From contig NZ_JAUTXR010000183.1 in the NCBI RefSeq assembly GCF_030658505.1, positions 1 through 64,000 on the forward strand: a stretch of DNA of 64,000 nucleotides, in the 5' to 3' direction. Positions 52,715-61,743 of the stretch are shown here, piece after piece. Numbering within the stretch: the first letter of the stretch is position 1; the number at the start of each line of letters is the position of its first letter. The translations under genes were made by a program, and so were the position numbers. The notes under the pieces are model-generated. The model was not told where the DNA came from, ran no database searches, and worked only from the letters and a program-made list of their open reading frames with translations. The DNA is from Stenotrophomonas raiganjensis (SeqCode) (GTDB lineage Bacteria > Pseudomonadota > Gammaproteobacteria > Xanthomonadales > Xanthomonadaceae).

Positions 52715-53923
52715 TCAATGCGCCGTCACGGCGCGGGCAGGCGCCGACGATAGCGGATCGGCGCGCAGGCCGAACAGGGGCCGCAGCCAGCGCACGCGGC
52801 GGATGAGCAGCTCGTGGATGAGCAGGCAGCCGCCAACGGTGCCGGCCACAAGCAGCGCGGGCTCCAGCCAGGGGCCCAGCTGCAACGGACGCAACGCATA
52901 CAGGAGCACGATCAGCACGGTCTGGTGCAGGATGTACCAGCTGAACACCGCTTCCCGGCAATAGGCCAGGCCCGGCCACGGCCGCGAAAGCAGTACCCGC
53001 GCCCAGCCGAACAGGGCCAGCAGCATGCACCACGTATAAAGGGCGCGGCCGATGCGTTCGGTCTGGCCCCACGGCAGCGCCAACACCCAGGGCTCCAGGT
53101 CGCCCACGTGCGGCAGCCGGGACAGCGCGCGGATACCCAGCTCCACGCACAGCCCGAGCAGGGCCAGGGCCAGGGTCAGGCGGCGACCGCGCGCCAGCAG
53201 GTCCCAGCCGCGCTGCCAGCGGGCAGCAAGAAAACCGCCGAGGAACAGGGGCAGCGATTCGGCGTGCACGTAGACGTCGTTCAACAGGGCGTGGGTGGGC
53301 GGCCAGCGTGGCATCAACACCAGCAGCGCCCAGGCCAGCCACGCGACCGGCAGCGCCAGCAGCAGGCCGCCCAGCACGCGGTCACCCGGCTGCCAGCGCG
53401 GCAACGCCCCGCGCAGTGGCCGCAGCAGGCTGGCCAGCGCCACGGCCAGGACGGTGTACGGCAGCAGGTAGGCCAGGTACCAGAGGTGGTTCCAGGTGAA
53501 GCCGTATTCGGCGCCACTGAAGTGCGCGCCGGGCCAGGGCCGGAACTGCCAGTAGCGCCACAGGAACCGGGCCAGCCCCGGCGCAACGTCGCCCTTGTCC
53601 ACCGCCTCGCAGTAGGCCTGCAGGGACACGATTGCGACGATACCGAACAGCAGGGGCAGCTGCAGGCGCCAGCAACGACGCAGGGTGTGCCGCAACCGCC
53701 CCTGGCCGGGCAGGGACAGGCCAAGCGCGATGCCGCTGATGGCAAACAGCAGCGGCATCCGCCATCGGTTCATCGCAATCATCGGCCATTGCAGCCAGTC
53801 GGCGGTGTAGGCGCTTTTCAGGTGGAAATCCCAACCGCCGACATAGGCCATGGCGGCGTGGTACAGGATCAACAGGGCAAAGGCGGCGACGCGCACGGTG
53901 TCCAGATCGTGGCGACGGTGCAT
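52715..53923 (-). CDS. Acyltransferase-3 family membrane protein
   Basis: 402 residues from MHRRHDLDTVRVAAF with about 10 TM helices. The N-terminal LDTVRVAAFALLILYHAAM has the Arg and His of the acyltransferase-3 active site, and NRWRMPLLFAISGIALGLS continues the family pattern. The C-terminal ILHQTVLIVLLY is also typical. Such proteins O-acylate polysaccharides or glycans at the inner membrane. It is followed closely by the PAP2 gene and divergent to a LytTR regulator, whose putative operator lies in the 153-bp gap. Regulation by that protein is inferred. Confidence 0.87.
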   Translation of the reverse strand: MHRRHDLDTVRVAAFALLILYHAAMAYVGGWDFHLKSAYTADWLQWPMIAMNRWRMPLLFAISGIALGLSLPGQGRLRHTLRRCWRLQLPLLFGIVAIVSLQAYCEAVDKGDVAPGLARFLWRYWQFRPWPGAHFSGAEYGFTWNHLWYLAYLLPYTVLAVALASLLRPLRGALPRWQPGDRVLGGLLLALPVAWLAWALLVLMPRWPPTHALLNDVYVHAESLPLFLGGFLAARWQRGWDLLARGRRLTLALALLGLCVELGIRALSRLPHVGDLEPWVLALPWGQTERIGRALYTWCMLLALFGWARVLLSRPWPGLAYCREAVFSWYILHQTVLIVLLYALRPLQLGPWLEPALLVAGTVGGCLLIHELLIRRVRWLRPLFGLRADPLSSAPARAVTAH

Positions 53924-54006
53924 GGTGGATGCCAGCAGAAGGAAGCCCCACCGTGCAGGCGGCAGTGCATGTCCCACCACTGGCTGGGGCGCTGTGGCAG
54001 CGCCGT

Positions 54007-54039
54007 AGGGACCAGTTGTGGGCCTGCAGGGACCAATGG
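54007..54039 (+). promoter_or_regulatory. Direct repeat, candidate LytTR operator
   Basis: AGGGACCAGTTG (54007-54018) and AGGGACCAATGG (54028-54039) start exactly 21 bp apart, two helical turns. LytTR domains bind direct repeats at this spacing. The site lies between the divergent acyltransferase (53923) and LytTR gene (54077), suiting control of both. Confidence 0.6.
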
Positions 54040-54076
54040 CAGGTGCGGCCGGGGCCGGAGCGGTGACAATGCGCGA

Positions 54077-54961
54077 ATGGAAAATGGTGATCCGGCGGTC
54101 GTGGCCGCTTCTGTGACTGCTGTGCGGGCCCGCGCGATGAATGCCGCTGCGTTCTGGTCGCTGCTGTTCCTGTCCACTGCAGCGGGCAACGTTCTGGCGA
54201 AGTGGATGCGGGCGTTGCGTGATGAGCAGTCCTTCCTGGCCGGGGCGATTTCGATCGAGGAGTTCAGCAGTGCGCTGGCCAGCCTGGGCCTGCTGGTGCT
54301 GCTGCACAGGGCCGCGCGGCGATGGCCGTTGCATGCCGATACCTGGCGGTACCGTATTGGCTTCTATGTGCTGGGAGGTATTGCCTGGTGGCTGCTGCAC
54401 GTAGGTGCGATGGTGCTGCTGCGCAAGCTGGCTTTTGCGCTGGTCGGCCAGCACTACACCTACGGTGACTGGCCGGCGCAGTGGTTCTATGAGTTCTTCA
54501 AGGACGTGCAGACGTACAGCCTGCTGGTGATCGCGGTGCATGCCGCGGCCTGGTTCGGGCGCCAGCGCCAGGGCGAAGCGAGCCTGCTGGCCGAGCCCGA
54601 TGTCGGCCCACCGGTGGAGCCGGTCGAGCGCCCGCAGCACTTCCTGGTGCGCAAGCTGGGCAAGGAATTCCTGGTTGCGACCGCGGATGTGGAGTACGCC
54701 CAGGCCGCCGGCAACTACGTGAACCTGCGGGTGCGCGGCCACGACTACCCGCTGCGGATCACCATGGCGGTCCTGGAGCAGCGACTGGACCCGGCGGTGT
54801 TCCTGCGCCCGCATCGCAGCTGGCTGATCAACCGGGGGCAGCTGAACTCGATCGAGCCGCTGGATGGGGGCGAGGCACTGCTTCACATGGCCGATGGCGC
54901 CAAGGTGCCGTGCAGCAGGCGACAGTTGCCGTTGCTCCGGGAGGCACTGGCCAGCGGGTGA
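54077..54961 (+). CDS. Membrane-anchored LytTR-family transcriptional regulator
   Basis: 294 residues. Four hydrophobic helices occupy about 20-170 (SLLFLSTAAGNVL, ALASLGLLVLL, VLGGIAWWLLHVGAMVLL, SLLVIAVHAAAWFG). The C-terminal LytTR DNA-binding domain follows from about 195 (FLVRKLGKEFLVATADVEYA, then AAGNYVNLRVRG and FLRPHRSWLINRGQL). There is no receiver domain, so it senses through its membrane part rather than by phosphorylation. The ATG at 54077 is tentative; MNAAAFWS at 54137 is an alternative. Divergent to the acyltransferase-PAP2 genes. Confidence 0.86.
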   Translation: MENGDPAVVAASVTAVRARAMNAAAFWSLLFLSTAAGNVLAKWMRALRDEQSFLAGAISIEEFSSALASLGLLVLLHRAARRWPLHADTWRYRIGFYVLGGIAWWLLHVGAMVLLRKLAFALVGQHYTYGDWPAQWFYEFFKDVQTYSLLVIAVHAAAWFGRQRQGEASLLAEPDVGPPVEPVERPQHFLVRKLGKEFLVATADVEYAQAAGNYVNLRVRGHDYPLRITMAVLEQRLDPAVFLRPHRSWLINRGQLNSIEPLDGGEALLHMADGAKVPCSRRQLPLLREALASG

Positions 54962-54998
54962 AGGGGCGGACGGACCCTGCGGCCCGCCCGCCACTGGC

Positions 54999-55739
54999 TT
55001 ACTTCTTGTCCTTCTTGATCATCGCGTCGATGCGCGCAGCGCGGGCTTCCGAGCCCGGGTGCGAGGACATCAGGCCGCCATCGCTGGACAGCTTGCGGAA
55101 CATACTGGCCAGGGCGGCCGGGTCGTAGCTGTGGCGCTTCATGAACTGGTAGCCGTACTCATCGGCCGCGCTCTCTTCCTTCTGCGAGAACTGCGCGTTG
55201 ATGAAGCCTTCGGCCAGTTCGCCGAGCTGGCCCTGGCTGAGCTGGGTCAGGTTGCCGTTGCCGGACGCGGCCAGGCCTTCGCGGCCGGCCGAGGCGAGCA
55301 GGGCGGTGCGCATCTTGGTCTTGCTGTGGCCCAGCTTGACGTGGCCGATTTCGTGGCCGATCACGCCACGCACTTCATCGTCGCTGGCCATGTCCATCAG
55401 GCCCGTGTAGACGCGGACGCAGCCGTTGGCCATCGCCCAGGCGTTGACATCGGCCGTGCGGTACACCTTGAAGTTCAGGTTCAGGCCATCCTCGTTGGCC
55501 AGGCCCTGGGTGATCTTGGCCAGGCGCTGGGCGTACGGATCGTTGCCGGCCACCACCTGGTTGTCCTTGTCCATGTAGGCGCAGGCCTGGTCGGCGGCGG
55601 CCGAGACTTCCGCGTCGGACAGGGTCAGCGCCTTGCCGGCCTTCATGCCGGTGCTGGTCAGGCCCTTCAGGTCGATGGCCGAGGCGTTGGCGGCCAGCAG
55701 GCAGGCGGCCAGGCACAGGGTGGAACGCATGATCGTCAT
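54999..55739 (-). CDS. Periplasmic M48-family metallopeptidase
   Basis: 246 residues with a signal peptide (MRSTLCLAACLLAANASA). The zinc motif is GHEIGHVKLGH (H129, E130, H133), with a downstream EESAADEYG Glu as third ligand. No TM helices remain after cleavage, unlike HtpX, so it resembles LoiP/YcaL/BepA-type quality-control proteases of the envelope. AAGGAG stands 10 nt before the ATG at 55739; the ATG three codons later is possible. The Cys in LAAC could be a lipidation site, but the motif comes before a good signal cleavage site. Divergent to prfB. Confidence 0.87.
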   Translation of the reverse strand: MTIMRSTLCLAACLLAANASAIDLKGLTSTGMKAGKALTLSDAEVSAAADQACAYMDKDNQVVAGNDPYAQRLAKITQGLANEDGLNLNFKVYRTADVNAWAMANGCVRVYTGLMDMASDDEVRGVIGHEIGHVKLGHSKTKMRTALLASAGREGLAASGNGNLTQLSQGQLGELAEGFINAQFSQKEESAADEYGYQFMKRHSYDPAALASMFRKLSSDGGLMSSHPGSEARAARIDAMIKKDKK

Positions 55740-55918
55740 TGAAATGATGCTCCTTGGGTTGGGAATGACCGCGTGGCCCCTGTTCCCGCGGCGGTGGGGA
55801 AGTCTACCGGGATCGGGCCGCCGCGTGTCCAGCCGCAGCCGGGCCCTGGCCTGCCTCGCCGCCGGGTGGACGCCTGCGGTATCATTGGCAGTCATCTTTT
55901 GAATGCATAACCGCCGAC

Positions 55919-57044
55919 ATGATCGAACTGAATCCTGTCCGCCAGCGCATCACCGATCTGACCGATCGCGTGCTGTCGCTTCGGGGGTATCTTTGACTAC
56001 GACGCCAAGAAAGAGCGTCTTGAAGAAGTAACGCGGGAGCTGGAAAGCCCCGACGTCTGGAACAACGCCGAGTACGCCCAGAACCTGGGCCGCGAACGTT
56101 CCAGCCTGGAAAAGACCGTGGGCGGCATCGCCTCGGTGCTTGACGGCCTGGCCGATGCCACCGAGCTGCTGGAGCTGGCCGAATCCGAACAGGACGAGGA
56201 CACCGCGCTGGCCGTGGTCGCCGACCTGGACAAGCACCAGTCGCACGTCGAGAAGCTGGAGTTCCAGCGCATGTTCTCCGGCGAGATGGACAATGCTGCG
56301 GCGTTCGTCGACATCCAGGCCGGTGCCGGCGGCACCGAAGCCCAGGACTGGGCCGAGATCCTGCTGCGCATGTACCTGCGCTGGTGCGAATCGCGCGGCT
56401 GGAAGACCGAGCTGATGGAAGTCTCCGGTGGCGACGTCGCCGGCATCAAGTCGGCCACCCTGCGCGTGGAAGGCGATTACGCCTATGGCTGGCTGAAGAC
56501 CGAGACCGGCGTGCACCGCCTGGTACGCAAGTCGCCGTTCGACTCGGACAACCGCCGCCACACCAGCTTCACCTCGGTGTTCGTGTCGCCGGAAATCGAT
56601 GACAACATCGACATCACCATCAACCCGGCCGACCTGCGTACCGACGTGTACCGTTCGTCCGGTGCCGGTGGCCAGCACGTGAACAAGACCGAGTCGGCGG
56701 TGCGTATCACGCACATCCCGACCAACATCGTCGTGGCCTGCCAGACCGGCCGCAGCCAGCACCAGAACCGCGACAACGCGATGAAGATGCTGGCCGCCAA
56801 GCTGTACGAGCTGGAGATCCAGAAGCGCAACGCCGAAAAGGACGCCGTGGAAGCCACCAAGTCCGACATCGGCTGGGGCAGCCAGATCCGCAACTACGTG
56901 CTCGACCAGAGCCGTATCAAGGACCTGCGTACCGGCATTGAACGTTCGGACACCCAGAAGGTGCTCGACGGCGACCTGGACGAGTTCGTCGAGGCCAGCC
57001 TGAAGGCCGGCCTGGCCGTGGGCTCCAAGCGCGCTGATGCCTGA
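55919..57044 (+). CDS. prfB: Peptide chain release factor 2, with programmed +1 frameshift
   Basis: RF2 recognises UGA/UAA and triggers peptide release. The gene is read 55919-55993, then shifts +1 at CTT-TGA (stop at 55994-55996) and continues from 55995, giving 374 residues. The shift site CGG-GGG-TAT-CTT-TGA-C is the conserved autoregulatory element: scarce RF2 pauses at UGA and slippage restores the frame. The SPF anticodon-like motif ([11 protein letters not shown]) and GGQ at 250-252 ([11 protein letters not shown]) are intact. It would normally follow recJ closely in this family; here about 19 kb of other genes intervene. Confidence 0.96.
55985..55997 (+). promoter_or_regulatory. prfB: prfB programmed frameshift site
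   Basis: The internal Shine-Dalgarno-like GGGGG, then TAT-CTT-TGA-C. The ribosome slips from CTT to TTT and next reads GAC. It controls RF2 synthesis by RF2 level. Confidence 0.93.
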
Positions 57045-57110
57045 TCGACGCACCTGCGCGGATGTCGTCACCCTCGTGCGCAACGCCGAGGGTGGCTGAT
57101 CACGCTTCCG

Positions 57111-57179
57111 GTAGAGCCGAGCCCATGCTCGGCTGCTGTTGGCGCAGTAGCAGATGCGTCGAGCATGGCTCGACGCTAC
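57111..57179. repeat. Head-to-head SMAG REP pair downstream of prfB
   Basis: GTAG with stem AGCCGAGC-CCAT-GCTCGGCT (57115-57134), then CGTCGAGC-ATG-GCTCGACG (57157-57175) with CTAC. The two face each other and lie just before the XRE regulator start. Confidence 0.75.
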
Positions 57180-57198
57180 AACGGGTACGGCGGTAGCG

Positions 57199-57981
57199 AT
57201 GATGCGCAGCGAAAGTGAACGCAAGGAACTCGGCGGCTTCCTCAAGGCCTGCCGCGCCCGTGTCGATCCCGCCACGCTCGGCCTGCCGGTCGGGCGCCGG
57301 CGTACTCCGGGCCTGAAGCGGGAGGAAGTGGCGCTGGCGATCGGGGTCAGTGTCAGCTGGTACACCTGGATCGAGCAGGGCCGCGAAGTGCGTGCCTCGC
57401 CCGAGGTGCTGGAGCGCCTGGCGCAGGTGCTGCGCCTGAGCGACGACGAGCGCGCCTATGCGTTCGCACTGTCCGGCTACGGTGTGCCGCTGGAGTCGCC
57501 GGACGAGAGTGTCACCGACGGCCTGCGCCAGCTGGTGGAGGCGATGCAGCCGATCCCCGCCTACGTGCGCAACACCCGTTTCGACATCCTGGCCTGGAAC
57601 CCGGCCATCGCCGATCTGTTCGTGGACTACAGCCAGCTGGCGCCGCATGAGCGCAACACGCTGCGGCTGATGTTCCTGTACCCGCCGTACCGCACGCTGA
57701 TCCTCAACTGGGAGGAGATGACGCGCGGGTTGCTGGCCGGGTTCCGCGCGGCGATGGCGCAGGCGCCGGACAAGGCGCCGTTCCTGGCGTTGGTGGAGGA
57801 CATCGCCGCGCACAGCGAGGAGTTCCGCCAGTGGTGGCCGGAGCACGACGTGCGCCGGTTCGACGAAGGTGCGAAGAAGCTGAACCATCCCACGCGCGGG
57901 TTGCTGGACCTGCAGTACGTGGCGCTGGTGCCGGAGAGCCGGCACGATCTTTCCCTGGTGACCTACCTGCCGCGTAGGTAG
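57199..57981 (+). CDS. XRE/MmyB-family transcriptional regulator
   Basis: 260 residues. The N-terminal helix-turn-helix (about 10-75) has the family sequence LGLPVGRRRTPGLKREEVAL and VSVSWYTWIEQGREVRAS. The C-terminal MmyB-like ligand-binding domain (about 105-255) has YVRNTRFDILAWNPA and LNWEEMTRGLLAGFRA. MmyB-type domains bind fatty-acid-like ligands in structural studies. These regulators often control an adjacent oxidoreductase or dehydrogenase; here the nearest same-strand gene is the aldehyde dehydrogenase 493 nt away, so any link is speculative. The start is MMRSES; either Met is possible. Confidence 0.88.
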   Translation: MMRSESERKELGGFLKACRARVDPATLGLPVGRRRTPGLKREEVALAIGVSVSWYTWIEQGREVRASPEVLERLAQVLRLSDDERAYAFALSGYGVPLESPDESVTDGLRQLVEAMQPIPAYVRNTRFDILAWNPAIADLFVDYSQLAPHERNTLRLMFLYPPYRTLILNWEEMTRGLLAGFRAAMAQAPDKAPFLALVEDIAAHSEEFRQWWPEHDVRRFDEGAKKLNHPTRGLLDLQYVALVPESRHDLSLVTYLPRR

Positions 57982-58061
57982 AGGGTTGTTCGGCAGGGCT
58001 GCGCCCTGCACCTGCTCAATGCAACAGCAACGGCCAAAGCCAAGGCGGGATTCCGTCGGTT

Positions 58062-58166
58062 GGCGGGGCGGTGTCGGAGCGCGGGGACGCCGCAAGTACG
58101 TCCCTGTAGGCTTGGCAGCCGCATCCATGCGGCTGACAGACACCCCGCACTCCGACACCGCCCCAC
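58062..58166. repeat. Large hairpin C (about 25-bp arms, conserved loop)
   Basis: The left arm at 58062-58086 pairs with 58143-58166 apart from two C-A mismatches. The loop (58087-58142) begins ACGCCGCAAGTACGTCC. It equals the reverse complement of the 52-nt loop of hairpin B at 2479-2530 except for one base. The arm sequence is unrelated to that of hairpin B. Confidence 0.88.
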
Positions 58167-58192
58167 CTTGGACAGCTTCCGCGCGGCTGTTG

Positions 58193-58216
58193 GTAGGTGT
58201 CGACCTTGGTCGACAC
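58193..58216. repeat. SMAG-type REP hairpin
   Basis: GTAG followed by GTGTCGACC-TT-GGTCGACAC, a perfect 9-bp stem. The same stem sequence recurs at 61589-61607. Confidence 0.7.
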
Positions 58217-58296
58217 ATCTGTCAGATATCGATATACGAGAATGGGGTCAGATCCGTTCCAACAGATCGCAGGAAACCCGCTTCTGCTGTTGAAGT

Positions 58297-58319
58297 TGCC
58301 GGCCAGCGGCCGGCACTAC
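58297..58319. repeat. SMAG-type REP hairpin
   Basis: TGCCGGCC-AGC-GGCCGGCA followed by CTAC, identical to the element at 34981-35003. Confidence 0.72.
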
Positions 58320-58474
58320 AGCGGGTGCAGGGCGCAGCCCTGCCGATAACCCCATTCAGGCAGGTAAGTGCAGGTCACAGGATAAGCAGACGCCTTGTTG
58401 CCTCCGCCAATCGGGTCCACATTCCTGTGCAGGAGACGGGCCGCCGCCCGTTGTCGAGACACCAGGAGACCTGC

Positions 58475-59860
58475 ATGTCCGCTGCCCCCACCACTGCCAT
58501 TTCCCGCGATCCGGCCACCGGCCAGCAGATCGCCAGCCATCCCTTCGCCAGCGATGCCGAGCTGGACGCGATCCTCGATCGCGGCCAGGCCGGCTTTGCC
58601 GCCTGGAGCACCAGCAGCCTCGAACAGCGTGCGAAGGTGCTGCGTGCGATGGCCGCGGTACTGCGCCGCGACCGCGGGACGCTGGCCGCGCTGGCCACTG
58701 CCGAAATGGGCAAGGTCCAGGCCGAATCGTTGGCCGAGATCGAAAAATGTGCCGTCCTGTGCGAGTGGTATGCCGACCACGGTGCGCAGTTCCTGCGCGA
58801 CGAACCGACCCAGGTCCCCGACGAAAAGGCCTACGTGTCCTACCTGCCGCTGGGCGTAGTGCTGGGCATCATGCCGTGGAACTTCCCGTACTGGCAGGTG
58901 ATGCGTGCTGCCGTGCCGATCCTGATGGGCGGCAATGGCTTCCTGCTGAAGCCGGCCGAGAACATCGTCGGTACCGCGCAACTGCTCGATGCGGCCTGGC
59001 GTGACGCCGGCTTGCCGGAGGGCACATTCATCGCGGCCAACATCAGCCGCGAGGGCACCAGCCGTGCGATCGCCGATGACCGTATCGCCGCGGTGACCCT
59101 GACCGGCAGCGTGGCCGCTGGCCGCAGCATCGCCGCCCAGGCCGGGCAAGCGCTGAAGAAGGTGGTGCTGGAACTGGGTGGCTCGGATCCGTTCATCGTG
59201 CTGGCCGATGCCGACCTGGATGCCGCGGTCGATGCGGCGGTGGCCTCGCGCTTCCAGAACAGCGGGCAGGTCTGCATCGCCGGCAAGCGCATCATCGTCG
59301 AAGACGCGGTCTACGACCGTTTCGTGGCGCAGTTCTGCCAGAAGGTGCAGGCGCTGACAATCGGCGATGGCCGCGACCCGGCGAACCGCATCGGCCCGAT
59401 GGCGCGCCAGGACCTGCTGGAGCAGCTGGATGCGCAGGTGCGTGCTTCGGTGGAAGCCGGTGCGCAGCTGCTGGTCGGCGGCCACCAGCTGGATCGTCCG
59501 GGCGCGTTCTATGCCCCCACCGTACTGGCCGGCGTGGAGCCGGGCATGCAGGCCTTCGATACCGAAACCTTCGGGCCGGTCGCCTCGATCAGCCGCGCCC
59601 GCGATGCCGACCATGCGGTGGAACTGGCCAACCAGAGTGAGTTCGGCCTCAGCGGCAACCTGTGGACCGGCGATCGTGCACGGGCCATGCAGCTGGCGCG
59701 CCGGCTGCAGACCGGAGGCGTGTTCGTCAACGGGTTCTCCGCGTCCGATCCGCGCGTGCCGATCGGTGGCGTGAAGAAGAGCGGTTTCGGCCGCGAGCTG
59801 TCGCACTTCGGCATCCGCGAGTTCGTCAACGCGCAGACCGTGTGGTTCGACAAGCATTGA
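58475..59860 (+). CDS. NAD(P)-dependent aldehyde dehydrogenase (succinate-semialdehyde type)
   Basis: 461 residues from MSAAPTTAISRDPATGQ, with AGGAG 7 nt upstream. Aldehyde dehydrogenase features are PWNFPYWQVMRAAVP, VTLTGSVAAGRSIA, the general base E233 in LELGGSDPF and nucleophile C267 in NSGQVCIAGKR. The overall sequence is closest in feel to succinate-semialdehyde dehydrogenases; the substrate is not certain. It lies 63 nt before the acetolactate synthase-like gene, so the two probably form an operon. The two products do not belong to one textbook pathway. Confidence 0.88.
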   Translation: MSAAPTTAISRDPATGQQIASHPFASDAELDAILDRGQAGFAAWSTSSLEQRAKVLRAMAAVLRRDRGTLAALATAEMGKVQAESLAEIEKCAVLCEWYADHGAQFLRDEPTQVPDEKAYVSYLPLGVVLGIMPWNFPYWQVMRAAVPILMGGNGFLLKPAENIVGTAQLLDAAWRDAGLPEGTFIAANISREGTSRAIADDRIAAVTLTGSVAAGRSIAAQAGQALKKVVLELGGSDPFIVLADADLDAAVDAAVASRFQNSGQVCIAGKRIIVEDAVYDRFVAQFCQKVQALTIGDGRDPANRIGPMARQDLLEQLDAQVRASVEAGAQLLVGGHQLDRPGAFYAPTVLAGVEPGMQAFDTETFGPVASISRARDADHAVELANQSEFGLSGNLWTGDRARAMQLARRLQTGGVFVNGFSASDPRVPIGGVKKSGFGRELSHFGIREFVNAQTVWFDKH

Positions 59861-59923
59861 CGCGTTGCTTCCAACCTTCCTGCAACGATCCATCACCAGT
59901 CCAGCGAAAAGGACGGCATTCCA

Positions 59924-61564
59924 ATGTCCAAGGGTTCAGACCTGCTCGTCGCCGCGCTTGAGAACGAAGGCGTCGAGCGTATTTTCGGCATCCCCGGCGA
60001 AGAGAACCTCGACGTGGTCGAGTCGCTGCGCCATTCCAGCATCGAGCTGGTCATCACCCGCCACGAGCAGGCGGCGGTGTTCATGGCCGCCACCTACGGC
60101 CGCCTCACCGGCAAGCCGGGCGTGTGCCTGGCCACGCTCGGCCCGGGCGCGCTCAACTTCACCACCGGTGCCGCCTATGCGCTCCTTGGCGCGTGGCCGG
60201 TGATCATGATCACCGGCCAGAAGGGCATCGTCGCCAGCAAGCAGGCGCGCTTCCAGATCGTCGACATCGTCAGCACGATGAAGCCGCTGACCAAGCAGGC
60301 GCGGCAGATCGTCTCGGCGCGCACCATCCCGACCATCGTCCGCGAGGCATTCCGGGTGGCCCAGGAAGAGCGCCCCGGACCGGTGCTGCTGGAGCTGCCG
60401 GAAGACATCGCGGCCGATGAAGTCGAGGGCGTGGCACTGATTCCCCCGCACGCGGTGGACCGGCCGATTGCCAGCCCGGAGGCGCTGGATCGCGCGGCCG
60501 AGATCATCCGCAGCGCCAAGCGCCCGCTGCTGATGATCGCCTCGGCCGCCTCGCGGCCACAGTCCAGCGAGGCGCTGTCGGCGTTCGTGCTGCGCGCCGG
60601 CATCCCGTTCTTCACCACGCAGATGGGCAAAGGCGCGGTGGCCGGTGGCTCGGGCCTGTACATGGGCACCGCCGCGCTGACCGAGCGCGATTACGTGCAC
60701 ATGGCCATCGATCAGGCCGACGTGATCGTGACCATTGGCCACGAGGTCACCGAGAAGCCGCCGTTCGTGATGCGCCCGGGTGGGCCGACCGTGATCCATA
60801 TCGGCTACTCGCAGGCGGCCGTGGAGCAGGTGTACTTCCCGCAGGTGGAGGTGATCGGCGATATCGGCCGTTCGCTGACCCAGCTGGCCGACCGCATCGA
60901 AGGCGCAGTGCCGAACGCCGACGCACTGCTGCCGTTGCGCGCGACCATCCTCGAGCATCTGGCTGACCGTGCCGAGGAGGCCGGCTTCACGCCACAGCGC
61001 TTGGTGCACGACGTGCGCCAGGTGATGCCGCCGGATGGCATCGTGGCCTTGGACAACGGCATGTACAAGATCTGGTTTGCCCGCAACTACCGCACCCAGG
61101 TGGCGAACACGCTGCTGCTGGACAATGCGCTGGCGACGATGGGCGCGGGCCTGCCTTCGGCGATCATGGCCTCGATCCTGTACCCGCAGCGACGGGTGCT
61201 GGCGGTGTGCGGCGATGGTGGTTTCATGATGAACAGCCAGGAGCTGGAGACCGCGCGCCGGCTGGGCCTGAACCTGGTGGTGCTGATCCTCAACGATGGC
61301 GCCTACGGGATGATCCGCTGGAAGCAGGCGGTGGACGGCTTCACCGACTACGGCATGACCTTCAGCAACCCGGATTTCGTCAAGTACGCCGAGGCCTACG
61401 GGTGCAGGGGGCATGAGGTGACGGCGATCGAGCAGTTCATTCCCACGCTGGAGGCGGCGTTCAGCGAGGGCGGGGTGCACCTGGTGTCGGTGCCGATCGA
61501 CTACTCGGAGAACCAGCGGGTGCTGGTGGACGAGCTGCGCCAGGCGTTCCCCGGGAACGGGTGA
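59924..61564 (+). CDS. Thiamine-diphosphate enzyme, acetolactate synthase-like
   Basis: 546 residues. The N-terminal Pyr domain has the catalytic Glu E48 in [12 protein letters not shown], and a central cofactor domain follows. The C-terminal PP domain has the GDG motif with metal ligands ([19 protein letters not shown] ... LNDGAYG). It resembles the catabolic acetolactate synthase (AlsS) more than the IlvB type. No regulatory subunit (ilvN/ilvH) or acetolactate decarboxylase (alsD) follows, so the physiological product is uncertain. It shares a strand and a short gap with the aldehyde dehydrogenase and sits upstream of lysS. Confidence 0.86.
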   Translation: MSKGSDLLVAALENEGVERIFGIPGEENLDVVESLRHSSIELVITRHEQAAVFMAATYGRLTGKPGVCLATLGPGALNFTTGAAYALLGAWPVIMITGQKGIVASKQARFQIVDIVSTMKPLTKQARQIVSARTIPTIVREAFRVAQEERPGPVLLELPEDIAADEVEGVALIPPHAVDRPIASPEALDRAAEIIRSAKRPLLMIASAASRPQSSEALSAFVLRAGIPFFTTQMGKGAVAGGSGLYMGTAALTERDYVHMAIDQADVIVTIGHEVTEKPPFVMRPGGPTVIHIGYSQAAVEQVYFPQVEVIGDIGRSLTQLADRIEGAVPNADALLPLRATILEHLADRAEEAGFTPQRLVHDVRQVMPPDGIVALDNGMYKIWFARNYRTQVANTLLLDNALATMGAGLPSAIMASILYPQRRVLAVCGDGGFMMNSQELETARRLGLNLVVLILNDGAYGMIRWKQAVDGFTDYGMTFSNPDFVKYAEAYGCRGHEVTAIEQFIPTLEAAFSEGGVHLVSVPIDYSENQRVLVDELRQAFPGNG

Positions 61565-61589
61565 CGCCGGCCCCGCCCGGTCTGGCAGG

Positions 61590-61607
61590 TGTCGACCTTG
61601 GTCGACA
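61590..61607. repeat. REP-like hairpin
   Basis: TGTCGACC-TT-GGTCGACA, an 8-bp stem in the gap between the acetolactate synthase-like gene and lysS. It has the same stem as the element at 58197 but lacks GTAG. Confidence 0.6.
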
Positions 61608-61743
61608 TGCAGAGCGCCAGCCAGGGTTGGCGGCTGCCGGGCGGCGGGCCGGCCCACGGCTGGGGCGGGGTGGTTTTGGTATGCTGTGGAACCGGCTGTG
61701 CCGGGTGCAAGATCCCCCCTCACTACACGATTCCCGCAGATCC

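Larger units (their letters stand above)
57982..58474. other. Gene-free block with hairpin repeats
   Basis: No coding sequence is supported in these 490 bases. They hold the large hairpin at 58062-58166, SMAG-like hairpins at 58193-58216 and 58297-58319, and several short GC-rich stems (for example CAGGGCTGCGCCCTG near 58000). The aldehyde dehydrogenase promoter must be in the right part, roughly 58330-58450. Confidence 0.7.

Noticed and set aside
48852-53342. Open frame of 1496 codons on the minus strand
   Set aside because: It runs antisense to the VIT/DUF2135 gene and through the PAP2 and acyltransferase genes in another frame. The composition is Arg/Gln/His-rich as expected of a high-GC shadow frame and there are no recognisable domains.
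55919-57044. prfB as a frameshifted pseudogene
   Set aside because: The shift sits at the conserved CTT-TGA-C programmed site and the rest of the protein, including SPF and GGQ, is intact.
57986-58474. 163-codon upstream extension of the aldehyde dehydrogenase frame
   Set aside because: It translates hairpin C and REP elements. AGGAG before the ATG at 58475 and family homology set the start there.
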